Assembly: GCA_013398955.1 (NCBI GenBank)
Contig: VWPU01009595.1
Span: 144,211 to 208,210, forward strand
Source: Callaeas wilsoni
Lineage: Eukaryota; Chordata; Aves; Passeriformes; Callaeidae
Reading direction: 5' to 3'
Length of the DNA: 64,000 bases
The notes below the pieces were generated by a model. That model saw only the letters and a program-made list of their open reading frames with translations. It was not told where the DNA came from and made no database searches. This document shows positions 38,357-49,804 of this stretch, piece by piece. The position numbers were made by a program, and so were the translations under genes. Each line of letters starts with the position of its first letter. Position 1 is the first letter of the stretch.

Positions 38357-38915
38357 TCATAGTATGATAGAATCACAAAAAGTCTTGGGTTGTAAAGGAC
38401 TTTACAGATCATCTATTTCCAATCCCTCTGCCACGGACAGGAATGCCACTCACTAGATCAAGTTGCTTAGGGCCGCATCCAACCTGGCCTTAACACTGAC
38501 AGGGCTGAGATACCCACTGCTTCTCAGGACAGCCTATGTCAGTGCCTCACTATCCTCTGGGTAAAGAATTTCTTCCTAACATCTAATATAAATCTCTCCT
38601 CTTTTAGTTTTAAACCATTACCCTTTGTCCTATCTCTACAAGCTCTTGTAAAAAGCACTCTGTCTCTTTTTTATAAGCTCACTTTAAGTACTGAAAGGAT
38701 GCAATGAAGTTTCCTTGATGCCTTCTCTTCTCGAGACTGAACAATTCCAGCCCTTTTAGGCTGTCTTCAGAAGAGACATTCCACTACTCTGATCATCTTT
38801 ATGGCTCTCCTGTGAACCAGCTCAGAAAGGTCCACACCCCTGTGCTGCAGATTCCAGACATGGATGTAGTATTCCAGGTGGGGTCTCATGAGAGCTAAGT
38901 TGAGGGGAGAAGCTG
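38357..38915 (-). mobile_element. CR1 LINE fragment, second subfamily
   Basis: The inverse of a CR1 3' region of a different type: 'aatcatagtatgatagaatc', 'ggccgcatccaacctggcct', 'aagaatttcttcctaacatc' and 'attaccctttgtcctatctc'. It continues with 'ccttctcttctcgagactga', 'tatggctctcctgtgaacca' and 'tattccaggtggggtctcat'. It lies in the same orientation as, and directly beside, the copy at 38,041. The coding end (minus strand, about 38,700-38,915) is frame-broken. Confidence 0.92.
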
Positions 38916-41344
38916 AAAATTATCAAAACACTTTTTAATCTGTGATGATACACTAACATTCAGTTTGATAGGCTTTTTATAATGCCAGAAATTTTCAGGC
39001 TGCATTCTGGTTAATAATGACATCAGAGCTATGAATTTATTGGCTTCTACTGGATTCTTTAAATCAGTTAGCTGTGCCAGTGAAGTACAGTATAATTTCC
39101 TGCTGCTCTCATTCAGTAGTACCTTAGATTGCCCTGTATAGCTCAGCTTTCAAAAGCGATCAAGAGTAAAACTGAATTTTCTCTGATTGATTACAATCAA
39201 TGTCAAATTACAGCATACAGCGTCTTAAATTCTCATTGACATACATATTCAGTTCTTTAATTTTGCAAATTCCTCCTTAATCAGAGCAAGCTACAGATGT
39301 TGGGATGAAAGTGACAAAGCTATCATTACTGCAGCAATTTTGTGAGGTACATGATTTAAGCTAGTGTGCTCAGTCCAGCTGAATCCTGCTGGGCAATTTC
39401 AGAAGAAAGGACTGAAACCTGACAGATAGAGCTAAGCCCTGACAGCTTAAGGGTCTATCATTCAAGAAAAGGAGCAGGCTGCTTGTTCTCTGGTAAGAGG
39501 ACTTTTGGTGTAAGTGTTGTTAATCCAGCACACTGCACCAAATGCAGACAAAAGGAATCTCTTGAAAGAAAAAAAAATCCTCTTTGTGCACTCTTAACAC
39601 TTCTCAGTAAAGAACGTATTTATTTTTTTTGTGTGTGTCTGGAACGCTTTGCAACAGCACTGACTATATTGTGCTGTGATATAACAAGGCCAGCCAGGGA
39701 ATGTTTCTTGGCAGTATTTCACCCTCCCTCCCTGAAGTTATCTCACGCATCGAACTCTCCTGAGCTTTAAGCAGGAAATAAGGTTGGGAGAGCAGCAAGC
39801 TTGAGATATAACCATCTGAGTATCATAAATATTCCCATACCATGTTCTTTGTCTGCAAAAATAAAAATCACTCCTTGAGCTTAGCCTTCCCCCCATTTTT
39901 ACATGGAGACTAGCAATATCTGAGAGACAAAATCTCTTAGTTTTTTATTGACAATATTTCTTATCCCATGCATATGCATTTGTCTTCCCTAGAGAAGTGG
40001 TCTTGAAAATCTCCCATCTTCAGACCTGCTTTTGATGACCCATTCTTGCAATTCCTTGTATCCTCAAGATGTTTGTCCCCAGTGTCAGACACCATGCTAT
40101 TGATACTTCCTGAGTGTTAATGTGTTATTCATATTTCTCTGAGTTCATCAGTGTCTCAGCTTGTTATTCTTGCTGTTCACTAGAATAATAGAGCTTAGTG
40201 AGGCAATTTGTGCTCAGCTTCTGCGGTGTGTGCAAGTAAAATATTCTATTCAAATTTATTATAGAAAAAATAGCAGCTGCATCTAATCACCTTTCCTCCA
40301 GAGATTTAAAGCACAATAACATTCCGTCTAACTGTACTCACTTAACTGTTTCTTAAGTAATGTGTTTTAATGTAGAATTGCTTATATGCTCCCTTCCAAG
40401 GAGCATTTTTCCCTCCGAGCTTTGCCTTTAACTCCTGATGGAGACTCACTTGTGATCATGTCTCACCAGTATAAATGTGGAATAATGCCTCAAATGTCAA
40501 AAGAGTCACAATGGAATAAGAAAGAGGATAGACAGACTAGCCCCTTTTGTGTGATATGAAAAGTTGCTTTTATCTATGCCTTGATGATATCATAAGTGAT
40601 GCCTGCTTGTACACAGACATAGTTCTACACAGGACTGATTTTTCACAGACAAGATAGTTGATTTAAAGTGTTAAAGGATTATATTGAAGTGTTTTCCAGG
40701 TCAGGGTGCATCAGCATAACCCAAACCAAATGCTCCAGTTGTGCCTGATTTCAATGCATAGAAGCAATGAATTTTCTCCTGCTGTATTGTTTGCTCAGCA
40801 CAGTGTGCAGACCTGCCTTCGTCCTCTTATGCATATATGAGATCAAGTATCACAAGGCATGAAGAGAACACAAAATTGTGCATTGCAAGTTCTTCAGCCT
40901 TCACCTTCTGCTAGACAGCATCTCAGGTACCAAAAAATGTGCATCAAAATACATTATTTAGAGATATTTTCATTTTTACAGTTCATGTAGCAGGAGACAA
41001 ACCAATATTTAAAACAACTTCATTAACAGACTTATGTCTGAACTATCCATAATACTGAAATGTTCCATGTTCTTTAACCATGCCCTGTGAATATATAAAA
41101 TAAATTCTTCTTATTTTAATTTGAGAACTTAGAGATCAAAATGCATTGGATTCAGGGGGAAAAAAAGATATGTTTAACTTAACATTTCCATTCAAAGATT
41201 TTAAGAACATAAGTGCCTAGCAAAATGACTAAAACCACACTATGCTTACTTTATTTCATAGTAAAGGCAACGTTTTCTCTGTTTATATTGATTTGGTGTA
41301 AAGAGTGCACTGGATTTATGTGCTAATTTTCTCACATTTTAATA
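38916..41344. other. Interval without recognised gene
   Basis: About 2.4 kb of AT-rich DNA. The 95-codon frame at 39,483-39,770 is unrecognised. No repeat was recognised. Confidence 0.5.
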
Positions 41345-42011
41345 TGTTACACACAGGATAGAAGCAGAGACGAACTGCTTATTGTACACAGATCTGTAAG
41401 GACTTAAAAGAACACATTTGCCTGTCTCAAAACACTGTCAAGGCCACAGAACTTGTCATAAGACAAGCCACCACAGTGGGAATTTGAAGTAAGCACAGAA
41501 GGGAGAAATTTGTGACAGGAAGGAAAGAAAGCAACTGCTCAGACATATACCACTCAAAGTTACACTCCAACATCTATGACAGCCACGTGGATGCAGAACT
41601 TGGACTGTATAAAGGTGGTGGCCCCAGAAGAATTACTCTGGGACACCTACAACCCAGAAGCCCAGGGTGAAGAAGGACCAACGGGATGATGCTGCATCCA
41701 CATGGCTCTCCCCCCTCACTGGCCCCTCCTCCTTTTTCTTGCCTTTCCCCTTCTTTCTCTCTCTTCCTTCTCTCCCTCTCTCCCATCCCCTTTTTTGTTT
41801 GTTTCTATGTCTCTACTTCACATTTACTATTAAATAAGATCCATATTGTTGACTTCAGCATTTAGTGCTGTTTGCACCTTAATTTGGTCAGAGGCCTCTC
41901 TCACTGGTTGGATTATAACAAGGTTCTGCATCAACTTCTCAGCTACTGTTCCCTGACACAATTCAGAGTTCAAGGAAGCATTAGAGTTTGGGGTCTCTGT
42001 GCCATCCTCCA
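41345..42011 (+). mobile_element. Probable avian ERV LTR, third type
   Basis: The right half resembles an avian LTR R/U5: a long pyrimidine tract, 'tctctacttcacatttacta' and 'ttaaataagatcc' as a weakened polyadenylation region. It continues with 'gttgacttcagcatttagtg' and a U5-like stretch with 'caacttctcagctactgttc' and 'attcagagttcaaggaagca', ending near 'ctgtgccatcctcca'. The left limit is a guess from a 'tgttacacac' start. No viral genes were recognised downstream. The match rests on remembered avian LTR text, so the family and left edge are uncertain. Confidence 0.5.
41703..41800. repeat. Polypyrimidine tract within the LTR
   Basis: About 100 bp that is almost only C and T on +, with CT and CCCTT units. 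Such tracts can form triplex structure, but they are also a common part of avian LTRs of this type. Confidence 0.7.
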
Positions 42012-43540
42012 AATCATTAAATTGATGAACATAGGCAGATTTGATTTCTAGGTTCTTGGTTAACAGCTTTCTAGGCTTGCCATGCTACAACTCCATTGTT
42101 TATGTTGTCTAATGGGAAGCATGTTTGTTGCAAAATCAAGTGGCTGATATTTTCCTTGCTCCTACCTATCTCTTGTTCTTAAAAGTTGTGGTTCCTCTGA
42201 CATCACCTTCATGGAGGAATCATCTAGAACACTCCAGATGTGGAATAATCACTGAAGAATCATCCGCTTTATATCAATAGTCTTTTTGTACTTTAAACAT
42301 ATTTTCACATCAAATAAACCAAATTTTCTGTAGATGACACTTGATCAAAATTTTGATAAAATGAGCCCAAATTTAATGTTATACTCACAATTTCTCATGA
42401 CTTTGCTGTGCTTCATGAGGCCAGAGAAGATTTTGCAAGTTTGCATTTTCAAGCCAGCTGCACTATGTCAAAAACAATGGTGCAAGTGCTAACCTTAATT
42501 TGCATTTAAAATATGTACATAAGAAAGAGATTTAACACTGCAGATGTGAAGTGTTAACACTTGAAAATAAACTGGAGGAGTAAAATCAGGTTTAAGTTCT
42601 TCCAGTGTAACCATCAGAAATGATTATCTTGGGATTTTTGAGGATGATAATCCTTGACTTGCAGGCTAATTTCACAGTGGTGTGGCAGAAAGGGTATGTT
42701 TAATGTGAAAACTGCTCAAGTCCTCTCTGAAATCTTATTTGAGGTTGAAATCTTACAGAAAAAACCAATACACAGCCAAGTTTTGTTATCTCTGTTCCTA
42801 CCATTTTCTCTTACTTTCAAGGTCTGACAGTTTAGCTCTAAGTATAATTCCATTATTATCCTCTGTACATAAGATGTTTACACCATAAGCAGCAGATAGT
42901 TTGTAAAGGACATTCTCTAGGTACACACAAGCTCCAAAATGTTTTTATTCTGAACCCGGTTGCCTAGAAAGATATCTGTGAATCTTCAAATGCTGTAGAA
43001 ATGATAATATATAAATAACGTGGTGCTGCAGTTGTTCTGATGGCCCTAGGGACTATACCTTCAAAAATTACTTTGAGAAAGAAAACCATTGAATATTTCA
43101 ATATGAAGCAAAAAAAGAAAGTAATATTGTAAGATTGAGTAAATAGCCAGAGATATACATACAGATTCTCATGAAAAACATAGACCGTGGATGTAAAAAT
43201 GCATCCGCACATAAAATTCAGGTGCTCATGCTACTATCATTTACTCAACATCTTGAAGAATTTGCATCAATACATGCCACCAGATTTTCATATGTCATTG
43301 TATTGTTATGGAAACATATGCTGTATTTCATAGCAATGGAACAAATCTTTTCCTGTGGACTGAGTAAAATCATGCAGAAATGCTCCTTGCAGAGAGGTGT
43401 CTCTAGGCTTTGATATGTCATTAAAAAAAAGAAAGTCAAATCTACTATTAAAGTGATTTTCACGTTTTTTTGATGCAGACAATCACACAATGAGAAAAGA
43501 GTTTCAACAAAATAAGATCATGTTTGTTATGCCACAAGCA
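42012..43540. other. Interval without recognised gene
   Basis: AT-rich. The open frames of about 80 codons at 42,964-43,490 on both strands lack recognisable motifs. Confidence 0.5.
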
Positions 43541-44010
43541 AGGCAAAAAAGCTGATGACAGGGCTGGAAATGATATCCTGTGAGATGCAGCTGAGGACTC
43601 TGGTTTGCCTAGTTTAGAGAAAAGAAGGCTGACAGGAAACCTCATAGCTCTCTACAGCTTCCTGAGGAGGGGAAGTGGGGAGAGAGAGGTGCTGAGCTCT
43701 TCTCTCTGGGATCCAGTAATAACAGGCTGTTAATGGCTCAAAGTTGTGTCAGGGGAGGTTTGGAGGCTTGAACTTGACACCAGGAAGCACTTCTTCACTG
43801 AGAGCATGGTCAGATGCTGCAATAGGCTTCCTCTATAAGTAGGCGATGCCCCAAGGCGGTCAGTGTTTAGGAGCATTTGAGCAATGCCCTTAAAAGCATG
43901 CTTTAACTTGTGGTCAGGCAGTTGGACTGGATGGTCATTGCCAGTTCTTCCAACCGAACTAGCCTAGTCTAGTGTAAGCTGATCTAGTATAGTCTAGTCT
44001 ACTCTATTTT
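43541..44010 (+). mobile_element. CR1 LINE fragment, 3' part
   Basis: Plus-strand CR1: 'aagaaggctgacaggaaacc', 'cattagctctctacagcttc'-type text, 'tgctgagctcttctctctgg', 'ggaagcacttcttcactgag' and 'caataggcttcctctataag'. The 3' end is 'ggcagttggactggatggtc' and a CTAGT-rich tail. It shares the 'gtgctgagctcttctctct' block with the copy at 48,545, so both are from one subfamily. Confidence 0.9.
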
Positions 44011-47000
44011 ATATTTTATATTTTGATTATCAATTACATGGTTTTTTTGTTTCACATATTTTTACTTCAGTTAATTGCCATTATCACTTTGGTTCCTTAC
44101 AAAGATTATGGGAAGCATAGCTACCCAGAACTAGACACAGTCTAGCCTTTTTTTTTTTAATCTGGAAAGGGTCACCTTTGACTTTGGCTTGGCAAAATAG
44201 GGAAAAAAATAAACCAAAGTACAGTGATATTTCCATTATGAAATCCACTTTCCCAAATTGGCTTCAGTTTTCAAACTACAATGCAAGATTTCAAGACAAT
44301 GTACTATGCTTTGCTGTTTTCTGATTAACAAATATGTTTTCTCTTCAAAGAGAGAGAATTAAAAAAAAATACAAACCCTAGAATTTTTTTGGTTATTGTT
44401 TTTTTTTTGTGCCAGCCATTGTATATGTCTTTATGAAATCTATGGTTTAAAAGAAAATAAAAGCTGCATTACTATAATCATAGATGCTTGAAAAATTCAA
44501 TCAGAATATAATTACAATAATAAAAGCTCTTTCAGATTCAGTGAGATACAACTGGTAGGGTAATCATAGCATCTTGAAAAACAAGGGTGTTTTTCTCCAT
44601 TTCGCATGAGTAACATGGTTTGGTACTAGCTATCTTTATTCGAGTCATAGGATAAAAATTAATTCCGTTTAACATAATTGACAGGCAGCCTGAGGAAAGA
44701 GAGAAGAGCAGTGAGGTTTGGTTTTGGTCAAACTAAATTGCTTATGGGATTATAAACACACTTGAACTATACTCCCTTTTTATGTTGTAAGTCAAGTAGA
44801 CTTTCCCTAACAGCATTTTCCTCCTAAATTAAATAACAGAATTTTATTTTGACTGAAGCATCATGAAAAATAAGAATTTTCATTTTGGCAAAATATGAGC
44901 GAAAAAAGGTTACCGTGAAATTTTAACAATATCCAGGGTTGGTCTCTATTCTACTGCACAAGACCTTTCAAATGAGATGAAATACTGTGCTTAAGGGACT
45001 TTTGTGTGCTAAAGGTCTGAAAGTAAAGATATTTGGTACAAAAACTTACAGGATGGAGCCATGAACATTAGCACACTACCTATATATTAGAGAGATGAAC
45101 CAAGATCTTGCTGTCTTATGACACTGAAATACCTTCAGAATTAATGAAGACTTGTAATTTAACCAACAGTGTATTCTTTCAATATTTTACTTCTTATGTG
45201 CGTTCTTTGATGACCAGAAAAAGGTGTACTATCTGAAGACTGTTTTACTGAAGGCTTTATTAAGATCCTTCTCTTCTTGTAGGCTTGTTGTCACAAAGTT
45301 AATAGCAAATTGCTAGTTTTTGAGATACAACCCTCTCCCAAAATTGATTTGAAACTGAAGAGTCGAAACTTTGCTGGTTGGACATCAATCCAGAACCAGA
45401 GAGCATAGCTGCTATAGCCTCCTTCATTTTATATACACTCTTGCAAGGGATGTAGTAGAAAAAGAGAGAGAAGACAGCAAAAGTCTTTGGCAGGTGAGGG
45501 TGCTCAAAAAGACAGCTCTAAAGAACTCATCAGAGAATAAGAAAGTTGTTACAAGTATTTGAATACTGCCTTTGCTAGAAACTGTCATGAGAATTATGGA
45601 GACATTTGAAGGAGGATACAAGGTTCACAGGTGTTTGTAGGATGATTCTAGTTTTAATACAGCGGCAAACAGGAGATAACGGTCATGACACAAAATGACT
45701 TATCATCAGATATAAGACAAACTTGTATACCTCCAGGCAGACCTTAAAGTCAGGCTATTTTAAGTATTTTTTCAATTCACATTGAATGTAATATGAGAAA
45801 CAAGTACTGCTGCTAAAAAATTTATTTACTGCTGTCTTTAAATTAATAATGGCTATTGTTTTCAGGTAAGTCAGTTATTCTTTTAAAAAGTTTAATTAAA
45901 AAGGAGTAATTTGGATGATTCCAGTGTAAAATATAAAAACACACAGGCTTTTCTGAACTTGTACTCTACTTTCAGCCATTTCATACCCGCAGCAGATACT
46001 CAAAACTCCATTCACATTTGCATTACAAAGTACTTCAAAAGAAGCACAGGTAACTTAAAGCACGGACAGCATTTCCTTCATTGTTCAACGCCTAACCTTA
46101 AAATACAAGATGCCTTGATGACATGATTCTGAAAAAAATTTCAGCATTTATGTCTCCTAACCATCTCCAAATATTTCAGTGAGTGATCACAGCCTCAGAC
46201 ACAGGGAGAAAGAGAGTTCAGTAAGAGTAAGGATAAGACCAAGAACAAAAATTAATAATGTGCATAAGAAAAAAAAAATAGGAGTAAGAACAAGCATAAG
46301 AAAAAGAAAGAAGGCAATATCTTTTTTCACCATTTTTCACTTTCTGTGAAAACCTGAGAATTAATCAGAAGCCAGTATTTCTGTTTAAAGTTCTGAAAAG
46401 TCTTTGATCAACTGAATGAAATTAAGGGGTAGAAGAACTGCTGATAAATTATAAACATTATTTTGTCTAGCTACTATGTAAGTAGACTATTTCCAGGGAA
46501 GGACTTAGCTTAGCTCTTTCACGTAATGGGCGTCTGAACTGTTTTCTCTGTAGGGAACGCATATGGCAATAGATGATTTTGTTCTAATCACAATACTTTC
46601 TCTTCATTCCCACTTGCAATTTTTCCTTGATGCGTTAATGTTTTCAAATCTTTCAATTTCCAGTAGTAGAACGGATGGATTCCAGACATGTTACACATCT
46701 GCAGACTGAAACTACTATGCCTTTTCACAGTCTGCAGTAGCTTTATCATTCACTACACTAGGAAAAGAATCAATCCCTCTATATGAGAAGCACTTTATTT
46801 TAAAGCAGAGATTTAAAAAATAAATTTAAAAAGCCCTTCACAACCTCAAAACATATGAATTGCTTACTGCTAGCTGGGGGGAGGAGGGAAAACTCATTTC
46901 AGAAGTTGTTTGCTAACAGGCGTGAACTCAGAAACAGTCAGCCCTGGTAACTCACATATGTTTTTCACTCCGTAAAATATTTTGACATTTCTGTGGCTTA

Positions 47001-47613
47001 AATGAGAGCTGCTGAGAGCTGTTCACACACAATTCAAACTCTAGTGAACAAGTCACTGTAGGTGGCATGAACTCATACCAGCATCTTCCCCTGTCAATTA
47101 CCCTGCCAGGCCATACTCCAATTCACTCTGTGGGTGTGGAGACATAAAGAACAGCACAACCAGGATTTTTCCACCCCTGAGGGGCTCTCCAGGATGTCCT
47201 GATCCTGGCAAACAGTAGATAGAGTCAGTCACAGTCTATCTTCCTTCCCTCTGCTCCTTGCAGCCAAAGAGCAAAGCCTGAGCACTGGAAGGTGGGACAC
47301 AGCCATGCCTTCAACTCACTTTCCAGTGCTGAACTAATGTTATTTGGCCAGCTACAAATAACATACAGAGAGGGTTACATACAAAGCTGCGAGGGAAAAT
47401 TGTGATTTGGAATGACACAGATACCTGCAATCCATATTCCATTTTCTACTGAGGTCTGACAAGGTTCCCAAATTCCTTCTCTTTTTTGAGAATCCCAGCA
47501 TCAACCCTTTCCACTGCTCCCACATTTATGTGGTGCAGGAAAAGCAGATATGGGAAAAAGAGATGACACAAAGAGATAATGTTGTGTAATAAGAATAATC
47601 TAGAGAGGTTTTG

Positions 47614-47706
47614 CAAAAAAACAAAACAAAAAACAAAACAAACAAGCAACTAAACCAAACAAACAACCCAACCAGCCAACCAACCTACCAAACTGAAACA
47701 AAACAG
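47614..47706. repeat. (CAAA)n/(CCAA)n-like simple sequence
   Basis: A/C-only sequence grading from CAAAA units to CCAA units. It lies beside a purine-rich stretch that runs to about 48,000. Confidence 0.8.
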
Positions 47707-48187
47707 ATGGGAAGAGAAATGGAATAACTTGCAGGAAAGGGGAAATAAAGGCAAAATACACAGAAGGAAGACTGCATTCAGAAAACAAGAGAAAAAATGG
47801 GAAGTACTATAGCTTTTTTAACTGGATGGGGTGGAAGAAAAGGAGCAGAAAAATTAAGGGAAATGACAGAGGAAGAGAAAAGGAGAAAAGGACTAGAACA
47901 GAGCAGAGTGGAGCAAAAATATCAGGAGGCATAGAGTGAAATGGGAGATAAAAAAAACGCTGAAAGTAAATGGAGCAGCAGAAGTAAATAACATTGGAGT
48001 GGACCAAATTTAATTTTATCTTCTTGTTTTAACTATTCTTTGGTACTGTTTATAAATATATATGGGGTAAAAAGAACCTTACAGGTTACATTGCCTTGTT
48101 AAGAGGTAGAAGATACCCAGAAAAGGAACAAAGTGAATGATGCAAACAAAAAAATAATTTGAGAGGACAGATGTTTTTCCAAGCTGC

Positions 48188-48189
48188 TA

Positions 48190-48262
<73 letters not shown>

Positions 48263-48282
48263 GTTATTATTATTATTATTAT
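48188..48282. repeat. Long (ATT)n microsatellite
   Basis: About 95 bp of ATT repeats with only two interruptions (a short T run near 48,233 and a G near 48,263). It is the longest clean microsatellite in the window and likely length-polymorphic. Confidence 0.95.
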
Positions 48283-48544
48283 GTGAGATATAAATTAAAG
48301 GACTGTGGCATTAAATAACAGCCACAATAGGTTGTTGCTGATAAAAAATTAGGTCTGCCAGAAGGATTTTAGAGAGTAGAACGATTTTGACAGAATGGCT
48401 AAGTAGATGAAGAAAAATAAGAGGGTAAAGTTTCATGTGAAGGTGAATAAGCACCATGCTTCAGAGTTATATGTGAAAACAAAAAACCAAAAGAGAAGGT
48501 GGAAGGAGTATTATGCTGAGTGAACTCTAATCAGGAAAGTGGGA

Positions 48545-49141
48545 TGACTAAAGCCTAGTCCTCTGGTATACAAGCATAAACTGAGAGAGGAGATGATGGA
48601 GATCAGCCCTGCAGAGCAGGATCTGGCGGTGCTGTTTGGCAGCAGGCTCACTGTGAGCCAGCAGTGTGCCCGGGCAGCCAAGAGGGCAAACTGCACCCTG
48701 GGGGCATCAAACACAGCTCAGCCAGATGGTCAGAGAGAAGATCATCCTGCTGTATGCAGCGTTGGTGTGGCCTGAGCTGTGCTGGGACGCTCCATTTTGG
48801 AAGGACATGCTGGTCCTCGATTGCGTCCAGAGGAGGCCAACACAGCTGATGAAAGGGCTGGATAGCGTGTCCTGTAAGGAGTGCCTGAGGGCTCTGGACT
48901 GGTCTCATTTGCACAAACAGAGGCTGAGGCCAACCTCACTGCTCTCTACAGATTCCTGAGGAAGGGGAGTGGAGAGGGAGGTGCTGAGCTCTTCTCTCTA
49001 GGATTCAGTGTTACCAGACATGGAAATGGTTCAAAGTTTCAGCAGAGGAGGTTCAGACTTGACAACAGGAAACAGTTTTTTGCTAAGAGGGTGATCAAAC
49101 CCTGGAATAGGCTTCTTAGAGTGGTGTTTCATGCTCCACTG
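48545..49141 (+). mobile_element. CR1 LINE fragment, left part of an interrupted copy
   Basis: Plus-strand CR1 with ORF2 C-terminal text, 'ctgctctctacagattcctg', 'ggtgctgagctcttctctct', 'cagacttgacaacaggaaac' and 'ccctggaatag'. It breaks off at 49,141 where an LTR begins. The rest of the 3' UTR reappears after the LTR at 49,690. The two parts are one insertion split by a later one. Confidence 0.9.
48593..48955 (+). pseudogene. CR1 ORF2 C-terminal remnant
   Basis: Two overlapping frames hold the CR1 polymerase end. First comes 'ISPAEQDLAVLFGSRLTVSQ' with 'CARAAKRANCTLG'. After a frameshift near 48,720 come 'KIILLYAALVWPEL', 'DCVQRRPTQLMKGLD' and 'ECLRALDWSHLHKQRLR'. The reverse-transcriptase active site lies upstream and is absent. 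The frameshift and truncation make it non-functional. Confidence 0.85.
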
Positions 49142-49414
49142 TGCTTGTTTTGGCTGGGATAGTGCTAATTTTCTCCATATCAGCGATTGTGGGGCTCTGT
49201 TTTGGACTTATGCTGATAATAGTGTTGATAACACAGGGATGATTTTGTTATCGCTCAGCAGGGCTTACACAGAGCCAAGGCCTTCACTGCTCCTCACCCA
49301 CCCCACCAGTGAGGAGCCTGGGGGTGCACAAGCAGTGGAGAGGGGACACAGCTGGGACAGCTGGCCCCAGCTGACCTAAGGGGTATACTACATCCTATGA
49401 TGTCATGCTCAGCA

Positions 49415-49421
49415 TATAAAT
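49415..49421 (+). promoter_or_regulatory. LTR TATA box (TATAAAT)
   Basis: TATAAAT lies about 14 bp downstream of a TGATGTCA element. Spacing and order match the minus-strand LTR at 19,860. Confidence 0.7.
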
Positions 49422-49559
49422 GGGGAGAAGAACGAGGATGAGGGAGACATCCAGAGTGAGTGCTCCACTCTCCTAGAGATGGCTGAACACCTGCCTGCCC
49501 ACGGGATGTGGTGTATAAATTCCTTGTTTTGCTTCACTTACAAGGGTGGGTTTTGCTTT

Positions 49560-49565
49560 ATTAAA
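49560..49565 (+). promoter_or_regulatory. LTR polyadenylation signal ATTAAA
   Basis: ATTAAA in 'gctttattaaactctc', about 145 bp after the TATA box, at the position of the R-region poly(A) signal in this LTR family. Confidence 0.7.
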
Positions 49566-49689
49566 CTCTCTTTATCTCAACCCACGAGTTTTCTCATTTT
49601 TACTCTTCTGATTCTCTCCCCCATCTCACAGTGGGAGTGAGTGGGTGTGTTTGGGGTGCTTAGTTGCTGGATGGGGATAAAGCACAACA

Positions 49690-49804
49690 ACCGAGCCTGT
49701 CAGTTTTAATATTTTCTCAGCCCAGAATTGTTCAGGCAGTTGGACTACAGGATCACTGTAGATACCATCCAACTAAAATGATCCAGTTCTATTCTATTGC
49801 CCAT
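49690..49804 (+). mobile_element. CR1 LINE 3' end, right part of the interrupted copy
   Basis: After the LTR the CR1 3' UTR resumes with 'gagcctgtcagtt'. The terminus follows as 'ttcaggcagttggactacag', 'gatcactgtagataccatcc' and 'agttctattctattg'. It is contiguous in element order with 48,545-49,141. Confidence 0.85.

Larger units (their letters stand above)
44011..48544. other. Interval without recognised gene; simple repeats at its end
   Basis: AT-rich. It includes an A-rich tract near 46,260-46,310. The CAAA-like repeat at 47,614 leads into a ~300 bp purine-rich stretch (about 47,700-48,000). The long ATT repeat is at 48,188. No gene was recognised. Confidence 0.5.
49142..49689 (+). mobile_element. 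Avian ERV solo LTR, family A-like, inserted in CR1
   Basis: A 548 bp LTR on +, from 'tgcttgttttggctgggata' to 'ataaagcacaaca'. It has 'gttgataacacagggatgat', 'cacagagccaaggccttcac', 'ggacagctggccccagctga', a CRE-like TGATGTCA, a TATA box and a downstream ATTAAA. The end carries 'tatctcaacccacgagtttt' and 'attctctcccccatctcaca'. This is a well-known avian LTR layout. The U3 core is shared with the LTRs at 19,537 and 32,738. It sits inside a CR1 3' UTR. No clear target duplication ('cactg'/'accga') and no viral genes were seen. Confidence 0.9.
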
